From: Apostichopus japonicus
Lineage: Eukaryota > Echinodermata > Holothuroidea > Aspidochirotida > Stichopodidae
Direction: 5' to 3'
DNA: 64,000 nt
Assembly (NCBI RefSeq): GCF_037975245.1
Contig: NC_092562.1
Span: 20,471,054-20,535,053, forward strand
A model generated the notes under the pieces. It was not told where the DNA came from, did not search any database, and saw nothing but the letters and a program-made list of their open reading frames with translations. Positions 12,801 to 26,000 of the stretch are shown one piece after another. Each line of letters opens with the position of its first letter. Position 1 is the first letter of the stretch. A program made the position numbers and the translations under genes.

Positions 12801-15800
12801 CTTTACAGTGATGTTGCAGAAGAAATTGAAAGACACAACAGAGGAAGCGGATCAAGAAGGGAAACAAAAGAAAGATTCCAAATCAAAAGGACTGGTCAGT
12901 ATTCCCAATATTTTCTCAAAATTTGAAACCAAAGACAGCTGAGCTGACTTTTAGAGGGGTGTCCCCATTGTCCCTCAGACAACCTCTAATCTCCCTGAAG
13001 TTTCTGCTCAAACCAATTTTCGTTATCTAACTAGATAAAAGTACAGTGCAGGGGTTCTCAGTAAAATTTCTTCAAGGGCCAAAGAAAACAGGAATCGTGC
13101 ATTGACACCAACATATAGAGTGCAAGTTTTCAGAAACTCGTTTGTATACAGAGCATCTATTTTTATTCAACATGACACTTTAAATGACTTGATTTGATGT
13201 AATTTGTATAGTTTCCACAATTTTTATTCCCTAATTGGGTTACTGTTTCCTAACTTTTATACATCTTATGAATGCACATAACATTTTATTTATTTTATTT
13301 ATGATACTCACCATTTTCCTATTTATGAACTGTATTTTATGCAATTTATACTGGAATAAATGATACGAATTATTGGTTGGAGCAAAGGTTGAGAGACTCG
13401 AGAAGGCCTTTACCCTTAGATTGAGCATTGTGCTTGGTAGGTCCATATGGCTGTTAGGTCTTAAGGGTCTGTGTGACCGATTATTGGATAGGATTGCAAT
13501 CTTACAATGGCTGGATTTGGGGGTCCATGGGAAGCGTATTGAGAACCATTGGTGTAGTTAAATATGTGACTGATTACTTTTAATATAAAGGAACCTCAAG
13601 GTAGATACAATACTTTGACAACCCATTTTAATTTCCCAGACCAAAGATGAACCCTTAGGAATCAATCCTGGCAGCAGTTTCAAGGCCATAAAGGAGACCA
13701 GTTCCCTCCTTCATTTGTTCATATTTCACAATATATTATCTTATTATTAATGGACAGACAATCACAGAAGACGACGAATTCCAGAATTTACTCTTATCTG
13801 ACGACGAAGGAAGTGACGATAATGGTGATTCTAGCAGCAAGAGTAAGTACATTGAAACTATAATGCTATGATAATTCAATATTGACCGTAAACTTGCTGT
13901 AGACGAGGAGAATTACGTGATTAGTTTCAAATATTGGAAGCTGGAAAATCATGTTATTCTTCATGAGAGTCTTTACCCTCCATTTTATTTTTGTCTTTTT
14001 TCAAATGACCTCGTTGGACTGTATTACATGTATGTAGATTTGGCTACCATTTTTTCTCTTCAGAAAGAGAAAAAAGATAGTTGACATGCTAGTGTAAACT
14101 GGTTCATTTTCGTTGGTAGAAAAGAGCAAGAAACAAGATGGAAAAGGGGGCAAAAACAAGAAAACTAAGAAGAAAACAGTCGATGACGAGGCAGAGGAAG
14201 AGAGTGACGAAGGAGACTTTGATGCGAGAGAACTAGATTACATCTCCGAGGAGTCGAGGTATTAACCCGATTATCATTTATTTACTTTTGTTTTGTTACT
14301 TAGTACCTGTCTCCTAACAAAGTACTGCACTTTCACATTACGTCATCTAAAGTGAAGGGGTTTTGTCTTTATTTCTTGACATTCCTCCTCCCCACCCCAG
14401 CCCCCCCCCCTCCTAGTGCCTGTTCCTTTACTCCCAAAATTTTCTAGTTGTGTGTGCTGAAGAGCGTTCAAGATCTTTGTGTATCTTAGTGGTTAATTCA
14501 TTGTCTATTCATCCAAAGTCTTTATTTCTTGACACTCCTCCTCCCACCCCCCCCAACCCAGTGCCTGTTCACCTCTACTCAACCTCATTCTACCACCCCA
14601 AAATTTTCTAGTTGTGTTTGCTGAAGAGCGTACAAGATCTTTGTGTATCTTAGCGCTTAGTAAATTGTCTATCCTTCGTTCATCGATGTTAGTTTGTCGC
14701 TCGTTAATATCCAAACCTGGTATGTTTTGGAGTAAAATCCTCCAAGGGAATTTGTGAGGCTAACCTCTTTTTTGGGGGACGTTAAATTCACCTCACTTAA
14801 ACATTAGTTATTGCTGCCTTTAACATTGAGAACTTTGGAGGTAGCTTTGCACTCCACCTGAAATAATCTTGAACTTACAACACCTCACACCTCACACACT
14901 CATCAAAAAAATTATGGTTTTCAAGAAGTCAGAATCAGTCATATTTTCTGCTTCGAGACAATAGTCAGTGTGGTGATTGCTTACAGGGAGGAAATGTTTA
15001 ATCACAAGACTGAAGCAAACTATCACTCTCTGTGCATTCTGTCTTGTTTCATTGTTCTCTCAATTAGCGAGGGAGAAGCAGAAATTGAGGAGAAGCACGA
15101 CATTAAAGGCATCGATCAAGAACTGCAGAAGATGGAAGAAGACGAACAGGAGAATGAAGAGAACGAAGCCCAGGAGGAAGGGGAAGGAGAAGCAAGCAAA
15201 GAGGAAGGGGAGATCGATAACAACAAACAAGGCGACGGTGAGGATTTTAGAAAACAAATACTCTGTTCGTTTGTTATTAAGGTGAAAAATGAGAAGTTAT
15301 TAAAAACAAAAAGTGGTCAGAAATATTTAAATGTGTTTAACGGTGTATGCTTTAGACTAAACTGTGAAAGGTTTCTGCAATTTTTAATAACACTTTGGCA
15401 TTTATTGTTGTCCAAGGAGTAAATGTTTGAGGGGAATGACCAAAACTGAGCCATTTGCCATCAGTCATTTCATTGCTCATTTCATGCCAGACTTTTAGTG
15501 GGTCTTAAAGGGTGTGAAGACTCGCGCACAAAGAAACGTCTCATGCCGTTAATCTGACCTAGTTTCGAATGAGGTGTAACAGAAGTGTTAGACATCACCA
15601 TCGATCCCAGAAAATACACACACAGCTTGCTACTGTCGGTAATTAGACACTAGTGTACAGTCAATACATACAGCTACGGTCAATACCCACAACACAGTGT
15701 ACATAGCAGCATGGACATCTCAGGTCTAGATAAAAGATAACAAGTTATCAGGTTTCATTATGTCTGCATTTTGTAGACAAGAAGAAAACGTCATTTGCAA

Positions 15801-18800
15801 GCAACAGAAAGTTAACTTTATCAGAGCGCGAGTCTTCAATGCCTTTAACCCGTAATCTACCTCATGGATTAGTAAAAGCACTGGTGTGAGCAGGGAATTT
15901 TGGAAATATAGTATAGATACTATAACACAAAAAAAAGTACTCCTAATTAGAAGTTTGTACTTAATCGTTCTATACCCAGCGTCATTTACTTGTACTCAAA
16001 CACATGCTGTTGTACTCGTACAGCAAGTTGGATTCATGCCCTGTTGTTTACTTTGATAGATGTTAAAAAACTGTCTGTAGGTTTACTTTGTGACGTGTGA
16101 CTCGGGCCCGCAGCCAAGAATTTCTTAGCCGGAAGTGTGCCGACAATTTACGCAAAGGGCACAATATTTGTGTCCTGTATTAAAATTGTGGTGAATCAAA
16201 TTCCAAATGGTGTGTTGCCATTTGGAGAGCTATAAATCTGCTATTTATCGACTACCATAATGCACTAGCAGATTTAATGGCTTTGCAGAAATTGCAGTTA
16301 GTATTTGCAGACAACACCATGAAAGACAGTACAGTACTGTTTACACCAGCATTGCAAATACATATATTTGAGAGGCACAATTATAGTGGCAGTTTGGCAA
16401 ATTGGGAGGGGGGAGGAGGGGCAGATTAGTCTGTATGGTGAGGTGGAGATATAGGAGGAGGGCAGGGCACAGATTTGAAGACCAAATCATTGCATTTCGT
16501 TTTCCCTCATCTTCATCCACAGATAGCGATTCCAGCCATTCTGATTCCAGTGATAGTGACATTGATGACACTAAAATTCAATCAGCACTTCTCATGCAGG
16601 TAAACAAAATTCATCAATTCATCTCCAGAATAATACTCGGCTGAATATCTTTAAAAAATTGTCTTTTTCCATTTTTTTTTCACACGCTCTGTCTATATAC
16701 ATGGTGTGACCTTTGATACTAGGAGTTCCGGTTGTTACTTCAAATGTGCGATAAGTTCCTTTTCATTGTTCATGGGAATGATGGCAGAAGCAAAAGTGTC
16801 CCCAAAAACATATTTGCTGTTTTTAAGTTTTCCAAACTATCCAGTGTTTGATTAATTGTTTGCAAATGACCTGTATATCTATTGAAATTATTGTCTTTTG
16901 TTTACATATTTATAATTTGTCATCTCAGAGTTTCTTCTTATCTCTGGTTTTTTCTTCCTTGTGTTTTTGTCGGTTTCTCCCTACCCTTCTTATATTTTGA
17001 AAAAAAACTGTGGAAGAAGAAATCCCAACTTTTTTCAAAGGGCAAGCAAAACATCCTGTAGATTGAAGAACACACAGGACAGAACCTTCAGGATGAACCA
17101 CAGGCCAAGAATTTCTCAAGTTTAGCCACCTTAGCTAAAGTATAATAGTTCTTAACGAGCCTACTGGCTGGAACACATAGCCAAAATTTCGAAGCCTTAC
17201 GGTACAGTCTTTATGTACTTTTCTTTTCTTTTCACTTATTTTGTTATAGAAGAGGCCGGGTAAGAAATCAAGTAACAAGTCTTCATCTAGAAGCTCCACG
17301 TCGAGCAGATCAAATACACCAACACCGAACGATACAACAAAGACGTTATCTGACGCAGCAGTGAAATTACAGAAAGAACCAGGTATTCATTTCAGTTTCA
17401 CTCCCTCTATTCGACCCACAAAGAGGCTATTATGGGCTAGAGCCCAAAAGCTAGGGGAATGGGGAGTAGAGGGATAGAAGAAGGGGCAGAATTTAAGTTG
17501 CTTAATTTTAGGTCACAAGTGTTTATGGTGTACTGAATTTAAAACATTTTCTCTCCCAAAATAGCGTTTTTTCGGGGTCTTCACTCGTTCAAACTTCATT
17601 TGTTATTTCTCTGTTAGACTTTAGGTTGTGATCTGCTTGTACTTATTCTCATTTGCACTTCCGTTTGCCACATGTCTAGTTCATGTGAAAGACTAATTCA
17701 CATTCCAGCAACAGTGGGATTAAGGACTGAATCTGTTATTGTAATCTTACCTGCTACTGTCACATTTGGGGGAGGGGTTTGGGGGGGTGAGGAGGGGTTG
17801 AAAGAAGAGGAGTGTTTGATAGAGTTTTGTACAAGCAGGTAGTTTAGTAACTGTTGAATGTGGTAGAAATTAAAATGCTATCATTAAATGCCCACCAGCT
17901 GCTGCCTAATATCGCTCTGCACCTTACAATTTGAGTTTACCAAGTAAATCCTCTTTTCGGACAGATGCCAGCGGTAAAGTGAAAAAGGCGGAAAATCTTT
18001 CAAGTCGGTCGACGGAGAAAGGTGAATCGAAGAAGATCAAAACAGAGAACGGGGACAACAAATTCCAGGCGATAAAACGACCGGCCTCATCGTCATCCGG
18101 AGAGCACCTCAAGGCCAAGAAAATGAGGACAGAAAGTCCAGTCCCAAGGACAGGAACCCCTCCGAGGTATGCTTTAATTGGCTTAGTGATTTAAAATCTA
18201 CAACTTTCAATGAGGGGGGGGGAGAGGGAGAGGGGGGATTGGAACTTTTGGGTGTATCTTCACAGCATAACAAGTTATATTGGTCTGAAAATTGCCATGT
18301 TTTTGTCTTGTTTCTTGCCTCTTTGAAGGTACAAGATATCATTACACAAAAGACGTTTTAAAAATCCTGAAAGCAGTTGTGAATAAGTACTTGATTAAAA
18401 AAGTCTGTTTAATTCAGCTACCTGCAACCTATGGGTCACAAGCCAATTTTCGGGTCGCAAAAGATTTTCAACGGGTCATAAGAGCCTTGTGAGAAGTCTC
18501 GGAAACATTTAAATTAGGCTTCACCGTTTCCCGACCCAACCTTACAAAGTAACCTGCACATTTTCTGATTGTTATTGAGCCATCAAGGACCACTTGCAAG
18601 TGTGAGTTGTGGTTCTACAGGGTTACTTGCCTTCAGTCAAAGTATCATAATAAGTTGGACATGGGTGGCCCTGTGTGCCAATCTCAGTCTTGTATAGCTG
18701 CCTCTTCAAGCTTAGATCATCAAAGTTGTACCAGCAATTGCATAAGCCAGCAATATTCCCATTCCATTGCGATGATAAATTCGGTAGTGAGAGGGATGAT

Positions 18801-19584
18801 AGATGGTTCACAGACGAATGCCAAAAATGTCCGCAGTATCATGTCCAAAAGAAGGTTGTAGACCCCTGGTTTAGGTAGTGGGGATTATGGCAGCATCTTA
18901 CATTTGTCTCCGTAAAACTCCAAAGCTATTGTATGAAAACTATGTCAAGTTTCATTTCAAATACTGATGAAACATATAATTTCGAAATTTTTTCCCCCAT
19001 TTTTCTGGGGGTTTTTTGGCTGATTTTAACAGAAAAAAAAGAGACCAAAAGATTTAATATATAACCATTTAATTGCTCAATAAAACCGTAGTTTGATCAG
19101 TTGCAATCTTCCGTTAGTAATGCCGGGGCAGATAAGGTAAAATGGCTGAAAACAGATGACCAAATATAAAATTAAGCTACCGGGGATGAAACCATCAGAC
19201 CTCAAACTTTTATTTATACAACATTTAATCAATTGTTACCTGCTTCTGTTGCTCCTATTTTGTTTCAGAAAAGTTAACAATATCAGACAATTTAATTAGC
19301 ATTTCTTTTTGCCTTCCTCCCCCCCCCCCCCCACCCCCACTCATCCTCCTTACAGCGAGCAAGGAATCACAGAAGATATCGTTAGACGTTACCTGATGAG
19401 AAAGCCGATGCAAACCAAGGATCTACTTTACAAACTCAACCCAAAGAAAGTCGGACTCTCAAAGGATAAAGTGGTCCAAAGGTTGGCAGAAGTCCTAAAG
19501 AGGCTGAACCCAGAACAAATTAAAATCAAAGACAAAACTTATTGGACAATTAAAGGCAGTCATCAGAAGGCTGCGGGAAATTGA
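9826..19584 (+). CDS. GTF2F1: general transcription factor IIF subunit alpha (RAP74), 13 coding exons
   Basis: This is the large subunit of TFIIF, which binds RNA polymerase II and works in initiation and elongation in the nucleus. Proposed coding exons are 9826-9893, 10298-10370, 11137-11336, 11926-12096, 12780-12894, 13640-13700, 13768-13842, 14120-14258, 15068-15237, 16523-16599, 17250-17382, 17965-18166 and 19356-19584. They are phase-consistent and give about 570 aa (human 517). Exons 1-4 encode the N-terminal TFIIF-beta dimerisation domain (EEMPVYGAGSEF, EARKKKYG, EDQPWIL, FYNFAPM). Exons 5-12 encode the charged Asp/Glu/Lys/Ser-rich linker (EGDFDARELDYISEES; SDSSDSDIDD). Exon 13 is the C-terminal winged helix (ITEDIVRRYLMRKPM, LKRLNPEQ) that in the family contacts FCP1 and TFIIB. 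The start has context ACCATGG. The exon 6 to 7 junction is the least certain, because its donor is weak (CCA|GTTCCC). Confidence 0.96.
13049..13551. mobile_element. hAT-type non-autonomous element in GTF2F1 intron 5
   Basis: The left end CAGGGGTTCTCAGTA and the right end TATTGAGAACCATTG form a diverged inverted pair of the common hAT CAGNGGTTCTCAA class. Flanking 8-mers are GTACAGTG and GTGTAGTT, matching at 5 of 8 positions, which suits an old insertion. No transposase frame is present. Confidence 0.6.
15509..15844 (+). mobile_element. TTAA-type MITE (Kolobok/piggyBac-like), copy 1
   Basis: The element lies in GTF2F1 intron 9. TTAA at 15505-15508 and 15845-15848 flanks a 336-bp sequence that begins AGGGTGTGAAGACTCGCGC and ends GCGAGTCTTCAATGCCT. 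The ends are imperfect inverted repeats. The interior (TTTCGAATGAGGTGTAACAG, ATGGACATCTCAGGTCTAGA) is shared with the copies at 36481 and 53064. It has no coding capacity. Confidence 0.85.
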
Positions 19585-21340
19585 ACTTTGACCCCAGAAA
19601 TCTGGACTCTTTGAGAGGCATGTTGCAGAAACCGATCACGGGCATCTCTGATCAATAAGAGGATGGAAACCAGGAGTATCTTGGAGATAAAAGTGTTTAA
19701 AAACACATTCTAGATGTAATATGTATTTTACATGTGGCTTTGAAAAGCTCTAAAACAGGTCTGCATCTCATTCTGCATCAAGTCTTTTGAGATATCACAC
19801 TGGTATGGACTCTTAGATGTGTGGTCTGAGACATGTGGTTGAGACATGTGGTCTCACAAGTGAATAACATGGTGCAAACCTGACAAGCCTTATGTCAGAG
19901 AGATCTTGATTTATTTTGGGGTCTGCAAGCTTTGTAATGCTACGTTTGTAGTGAGGTATGCATCAAAACTTGTTTAGTAAATCTCTCAGACCATAATTCT
20001 GGAATGTTTTCAGACTGGAATTATGGTCTTGCAACATGATCCTTACATACAGCAGGATTCAGAGTTAAGTTTTGATCATAAACATATAATGTAGCAAACA
20101 TCACAGATGTGTTTTTCATAGTACATCAGAGGCCTTTAAGTTACATTGCAGTAATATACTGAATGTCACCTGCTGAATTGACCTTTGACCTCTTTACTTT
20201 TTTTCACAAAATTTTCCATTCCTTGGGATTCAAATCATGACCTTGCTTGATAACTTCATAGTGAATGCAAAACGTGATTTTCGAAACTGAACAAACTCTC
20301 GATTCTTGCTTTAAATGTTCTCACGTAAGAATCGCCTTTGGTTGTTTCATGTCTGCAAATCTCTCATGATAATCTCACAACTCCAAACGAGGTAGAGGGG
20401 GGGGGGGATACATTCCCGGGCCTGGGGTCAGCTAGGGTCTAGAGAGCTATGAAGACTTCAAAACGGGCCTAGTGAAATCATTGTCCGACCTGGATCTCGA
20501 AGCTGCTGTTCGAAAGCCCTTGTGCAACACTCGGGCCGATCATTCTATTTCCAGATGTCCACCAATGTAATTTTGTTAAATCGATAATTTATCTCTGAAT
20601 CAGGTCATTATAAACACAGGAACGTTAACCCACCGGAAATGATACAAGCCACAAATGTACTATGCACATAACAAAACATTCTGATCGATGAAAAATCAAA
20701 TCTTGATTTTGGCAATATCTATTTTTGATTGGATGGATTTCAAGTTTTAAATTGTGAAAATGAAGAAGAAAGGTTTTGTTTATTTTGTAATCTAGGGAGC
20801 GCATCATAAAAACGAGACTTGCTCCCATGGGTGCATAACACTTATATGTTGGAAATATGGTGTGGTAACTGCCCCAGCAATTAATCTCAAAACTTGATGT
20901 ATACAGAATATCGTCAGGAAGAATTTGTTGGCAAAAACTATCCATTTGAAATATGATATACTGTAGATAGGTTTGCCTGCTTCCACTGTTTGCTTTGGGG
21001 AAAGAAAAAAGTGGGGTGGGGGGGATTTGCAACAGATTCATACCCATATTTATAATTTCATTTTCTGTTTTTACTAAAAACACAATTTTGTACTATATAG
21101 TGAGTTATTACTTGAGTTATAACTTGCCTCATAGTTCAACATTTGTACAGACTTCATTGGTACAGATTGATAGTGAATAAATTAATGAAAACTCTACACA
21201 ATTTTCAAATTTGTTTCTCCAGCTTTAGTCAGAGATAGTGATGAAGTGCCAATAAAACCACTCCCGCCCCTTCAAAATCATTCCATTCTATTCTGATCTC
21301 TTTCATCTCCTAACTTAAAGTGGGGGAAACTAAACAGTGT
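19585..21340. other. 3' flank of GTF2F1 and intergenic region
   Basis: The first part is presumably GTF2F1 3'UTR; AATAAA words occur near 21175 and 21251, but no poly(A) site can be fixed. A 152-codon minus-strand frame (20625-21083) has no recognisable domain and I do not treat it as a gene. A G homopolymer lies near 20398-20408. Confidence 0.5.
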
Positions 21341-22500
21341 TAAAATGAAATTATTTAAAATTTATTACATGATATACCTGGACAACAAATTGATATACAC
21401 CTAAGAAGAAGCTGTGTATATTAGATTTATTTTCATCAGAAAATAATATGATACTTTCTGAAAATACAAAATATACTTTGATTCTTTCAAATAATCCCTT
21501 ATGATGACCTCGGTTGAGACTATATTCATAGAAAATGAAAATATTTCAAATTTATTACATGATATACCAGAACAACAAATTGATGTACACCTAAGAAGAA
21601 ACTGTGTTTATTAGATTTATTTTCATCAGAAAATAATATGATACTTTCTGAAAATACAAAATATACTTTGATTCTTTCAAATAATCCCTTATGATGACCT
21701 CGGATGAGACTATATTCATAGAAAATGAAAATATTTCAAATTTAGTACATGATATACCAGGACAACAAATTGATATACACCTAACAGGGAGCTGTGTATA
21801 TTAGATTTATTTTCATCAGAAAATAATATGATACTTTCTGAAAATACAAAATATCCTTTCATTCTTTCAAATAATCCCTTATGACAATGACCTCTCGGTT
21901 GAGACTATATTCATAGAAAATGAAAATATTTCAAATTTATGACATGATATACCTGGCCAATAAATTGATATACACCTAACAGGGAGCTGTGTATATTAGA
22001 TTTATTTTCATCAGAAAATAATATGATACTTTCTGAAAATACAAAATATCCTTTCATTCTTTCAAATAATCCCTTATGACAATGACCTCTCGGTTGAGAC
22101 TATATTCATAGAAAATGAAAATATTTCAAATTTATGACATGATATACCTGGCCAATAAATTGATATACACCTAAGAGGAAGCTGTGTGTATTAAATTTAT
22201 TTTCATCAGAAAATAATATGATACTTTCTGATAATACAAAATATACTTTGATTCTTTCAATTAATCCCTTATGACGATGACCTCTCTGTTGAGACTATAT
22301 TCATAGAAAATGAAATTATTTCAAATGTTTTACATGATGTACCTGGATAACAACTTGATATACACCTTAGAGGAAGCTGTGTGTATCAAATTTATTTTCA
22401 TCAGAAAATAATATGCTACTTTCTGATGATACAAAATATACTTTGATTCTTTCAAATAATCCCTTATAATGATGAACTCTCGGTTGAGATTATATTCATA
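21341..22500. repeat. six-copy tandem array, unit 190-195 bp
   Basis: Six units begin near 21341, 21531, 21721, 21916, 22111 and 22306. Each contains GAAAATGAAAATATTTCAAA, a TACATGATATACC segment, TTTATTTTCATCAGAAAATA and TTCTTTCAAATAATCCCTTA. The first two or three are about 190 bp; the later ones are 195 bp because of a short insertion near AATGACCTCTCGG. The array is AT-rich, non-coding and satellite-like, and lies downstream of both convergent genes. Confidence 0.95.
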
Positions 22501-22708
22501 GGAAAATGGTCATGTGAAAATAAATGTCTATGAGCAACATTAATGTTACTCAGTTCCACTCATCTTGTTAAATCTGTAAGATAAATACTTCTAGGATAGT
22601 ACCATTTTCATATATTATAATTGTAATTTTGATGCATTTCCCAACTTTTCAGTATCGCAACAGAGAATCAAAGCAATCCACAAAACTATGGATTCTCCAC
22701 TTAAATTG

Positions 22709-22903
22709 CAAATTTAGAGGGTTCCATTTCATAACATGCTCCAATTAAATATTCCATGGGCAGAATCAAAAGAAAAGTTGAAAGTTTTTATGTGGGAGGC
22801 TGAAACAGTCTACGTAGCAATGTCACAGTATATCCTTTACAAACCATTATAATCCATACTACTTGGAATTTTCCTTTAATGTAATGTTTAATTGCTGTAT
22901 TTC
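22709..22903 (+). repeat. direct repeat copy A flanking the SETD9 terminal exon
   Basis: This roughly 195-bp segment (GAAAAGTTGAAAGTTTTTAT, CACAGTATATCCTTTACAAA, GGAATTTTCCTTTA) recurs in direct orientation at 23250-23446. The copies differ by scattered substitutions. They bracket the last coding exon of SETD9. Confidence 0.85.
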
Positions 22904-23046
22904 CTTCTCCCACCCCCCCCCACCCCCACCTCCCTTTCCCTCTCATTAGCACCCATCTAGACTAAATTGCTCTACTTTGATAACTTTTTTTTCATCCTCC
23001 CCTTGCCTTCCTTTCATTGATGCAGCATATCAGCTAGTGTACTCTC

Positions 23047-26000
23047 TCAGTGTATCAGGGTAAAGTAAGATGACAATAGTTCTTCTCCAGGTTGAATGTC
23101 CCTCAGCGAAACGAGCACAACAGTTCTGAGGGGTCTGTAACAGGAAACAGGAAATTGATTAGAGGTCAAAAATCACAACCAGTGTCTGGTGGACATGAGG
23201 CCGTCAAAGAGATTTCTGGCATTTTTTTTATATTTATTTAATAAAAGAGCACAATTTTAGATGGTTCCCTTCATAACGTGCTTCAGTTAAATATTTCATT
23301 GGCAGAATGAAAAGAAAAGTTGAAAGTTTTTATGAGGGAGACTGAAGCAGTCTACGTATCAATGTCACAGTATATCCTTTACAAACGATTAGGATCAATA
23401 CTTGTTGGAATTTTCCTTTAGTGTAATGTTGAAATGTTGTCATTTCTGGAATATTAAATTAGTGTTAGTAAGAAATGATGAACCTTCCCTTACCTACATA
23501 ACAAGGTTGGTTTTTTGTGTTTTTTTCACAATCATAAAAATTGCGTTTCTGATAAGCCTTTGAAAAGTAGGCCGAGTTGAAAGGGAAAGTTAGGGTGGGG
23601 AGAGAATGTTCTTCCCCTCCCCTTCCACCCTTCCAACACACTTTAATGGATTGCATATACAAATCATGATTCTAAGTAGTATGAAATATGTACAAACCTC
23701 TGGTGGAGCTGCCCAGCACAATAAAAAACATTGGGAAGGTATTTTCTTAGATGTAATGGAAAATTATGGTCAATGTTTAATTCTTGGTAGGCAACATTTG
23801 CTGGATATTCTGGAGGTAAAAATTGGAAAGAAATATATCTACATCTTTTACAACATAGCAGCTGCAGGTAAAATATAACATGGTGGTACCCCCCCCCCCC
23901 CAATACAGAGACAATATGATCATAATTAAATACAATTTTCCCTCACAAATTATTGACTATTGCTTTTGGCCCTAGCCTCTCTTTGTAGGTCTTGTGGTGA
24001 TTTAAAAAAAGATCACCAAAAGAACTCAGTCTTCAAGATTGCCTCAAAGCTCAGTTTCAAAAAAAAATCAAGTAATCTAAATAATGCATATTCATATATA
24101 TATATATTTTAGTTCAAATTTCCTAACATTATCAGAAACGAAATAGTGAAATGATCTCATTTTATTTCGTCAAGTACAAGAAAGGAATATAATGATGGCA
24201 GACAAGGAGACCAAAATCATATTTCACATTGCTATATGAAAAATGTCCTCTTAAAAAAAATGTCAATTTTTATTAGGTAAATTTGTTTGGTGGAAAGATA
24301 TGGATCAGGCTACCGAGGCTAGTTTATTTTGTGATGTCGTCTTGTTCATTTTTCTTCCAATGTGTTAGTCCATTCCTTTGCAAATCTGGTTGTTTTTATT
24401 TGTCATTGAAATGTGATACATACAATGTTGATGATTGTTTTACTCAATGCAAGTATTCACAAGAAAAAAAGTAGTTAAAGAATATAATTTTCTCCTGTGC
24501 ATAAACGATCTGTACGTTAAAAAGAAAGACAAAGACATTTTCAACTCTTCAACGTGTTGATATCACTCACTCTGCTGTTGCTAGATGCATTCATATGTCT
24601 TAACCAATCTTCAAGATTAAACATGCTAGCTATATCAGCTATATATGTATAGCTATCATATGGCTAAATTCACCTACTCGTGCAGAAATTAACCTTTTTT
24701 TTTTCTCCTCTTTTTTTTTTCTTCAATCAACTTTGATCAGTCAACTTTGATCAGCATAATCTCCTTTAAAGAACTAAAGTAAGATTATATCTGAACAAGA
24801 TAAAGAAACCTTTGGTCTCCAAGTTAGCATATAATCACCTTTTGTTTGGTTGTTGATGTACTGTCCGACGTTTAAAGGATTCTGTGGATAGTCCGTCGTC
24901 CAGGTGAGATCTGATGATGCTGTATTTGGTGCAATTCTGTCCCGGCGGCTACAGGAGCTAGCCTCGTCAATGACCATGCAGGAAAGCAATTGTGGAGAAA
25001 TGTATTAAAATAATCAAAATTTGCTGTAACAAGCTTTAATTAACACAAAAGCAGTTCCAACTTCTCAAGATACAACTAAGTGCTTCTAAAGAAACTTGAT
25101 GATTAACACCACAATTGGATTTGCAACGTGAGTTCAAAAGTCAAAAACGCATACAAAAGCTGTCATGCATGTTTTCTTCAATGGATTACATAATGATGCA
25201 CAATTGGCTTGGTATACTAAAGTGGCCAAAATAATTCAAAAGCTTAGGAGAAAGCTTTAAAGCATTGTTTAGACAGTTTTGGAAATACTCACTTCCAAGG
25301 TATTTCATTACCTTTAATTTGCCATTTGCATTGGAAAGAGTAAAAGAGCATCTCTTGATGGTAACCAAACTTGAGAGAAAGTTACCAATCTACCTCAATA
25401 TTAATTCATGACATTAGTAATAAATACCATATAAACAGATGATCCATAACTGTGCAATTATGCCTCAAATTAGTTTCCAATATGTTTGGAAAATTTTCTG
25501 GCCATACTAACATATCTAGCAATTTTTGGTTCACTGTGAAGTTCACTTAAAAGGAGAAAAGTACAAAAAGATTCGAGGCTGTGAAAGGTCAAGACTTCTT
25601 AAAACTGACTGGTACTGAACAGACGAACAAGGTTAACATTCTCTGGAAGAGATCAACTCACTTATAAATCATTTTTGAGAGCCTTTTGTCACATCCATCA
25701 ATGAGTAACCCATCCGCACATCGAAAGATGAATGGATTGCCGAGAGACTGAAGGAGAATTGGCTCGGATGGGAGATATATTGTCCCTACAGCAAAAATGC
25801 ATAATTATTTGTTAGTTTAATGACATCAATAAAAGCAAAATAAATAAAACTGTCAGCAAACTGCTTATCCACTAGAGAGCCTGTGTAAGAGAATGTGTAA
25901 AAGTAAGTTGGCCTGACGTTTCCATCCTAGCAGGATCTTCTTCAAAGGCTAGCCATTGAAGAAGATCCTGAAAGAGCAGAAAGGTTTGCTTTTGCAGGAT

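Noticed and set aside
20625-21083. 152-codon minus-strand frame downstream of GTF2F1
   Set aside because: It has no domain, no splice partners and an unremarkable composition; length alone is compatible with chance.
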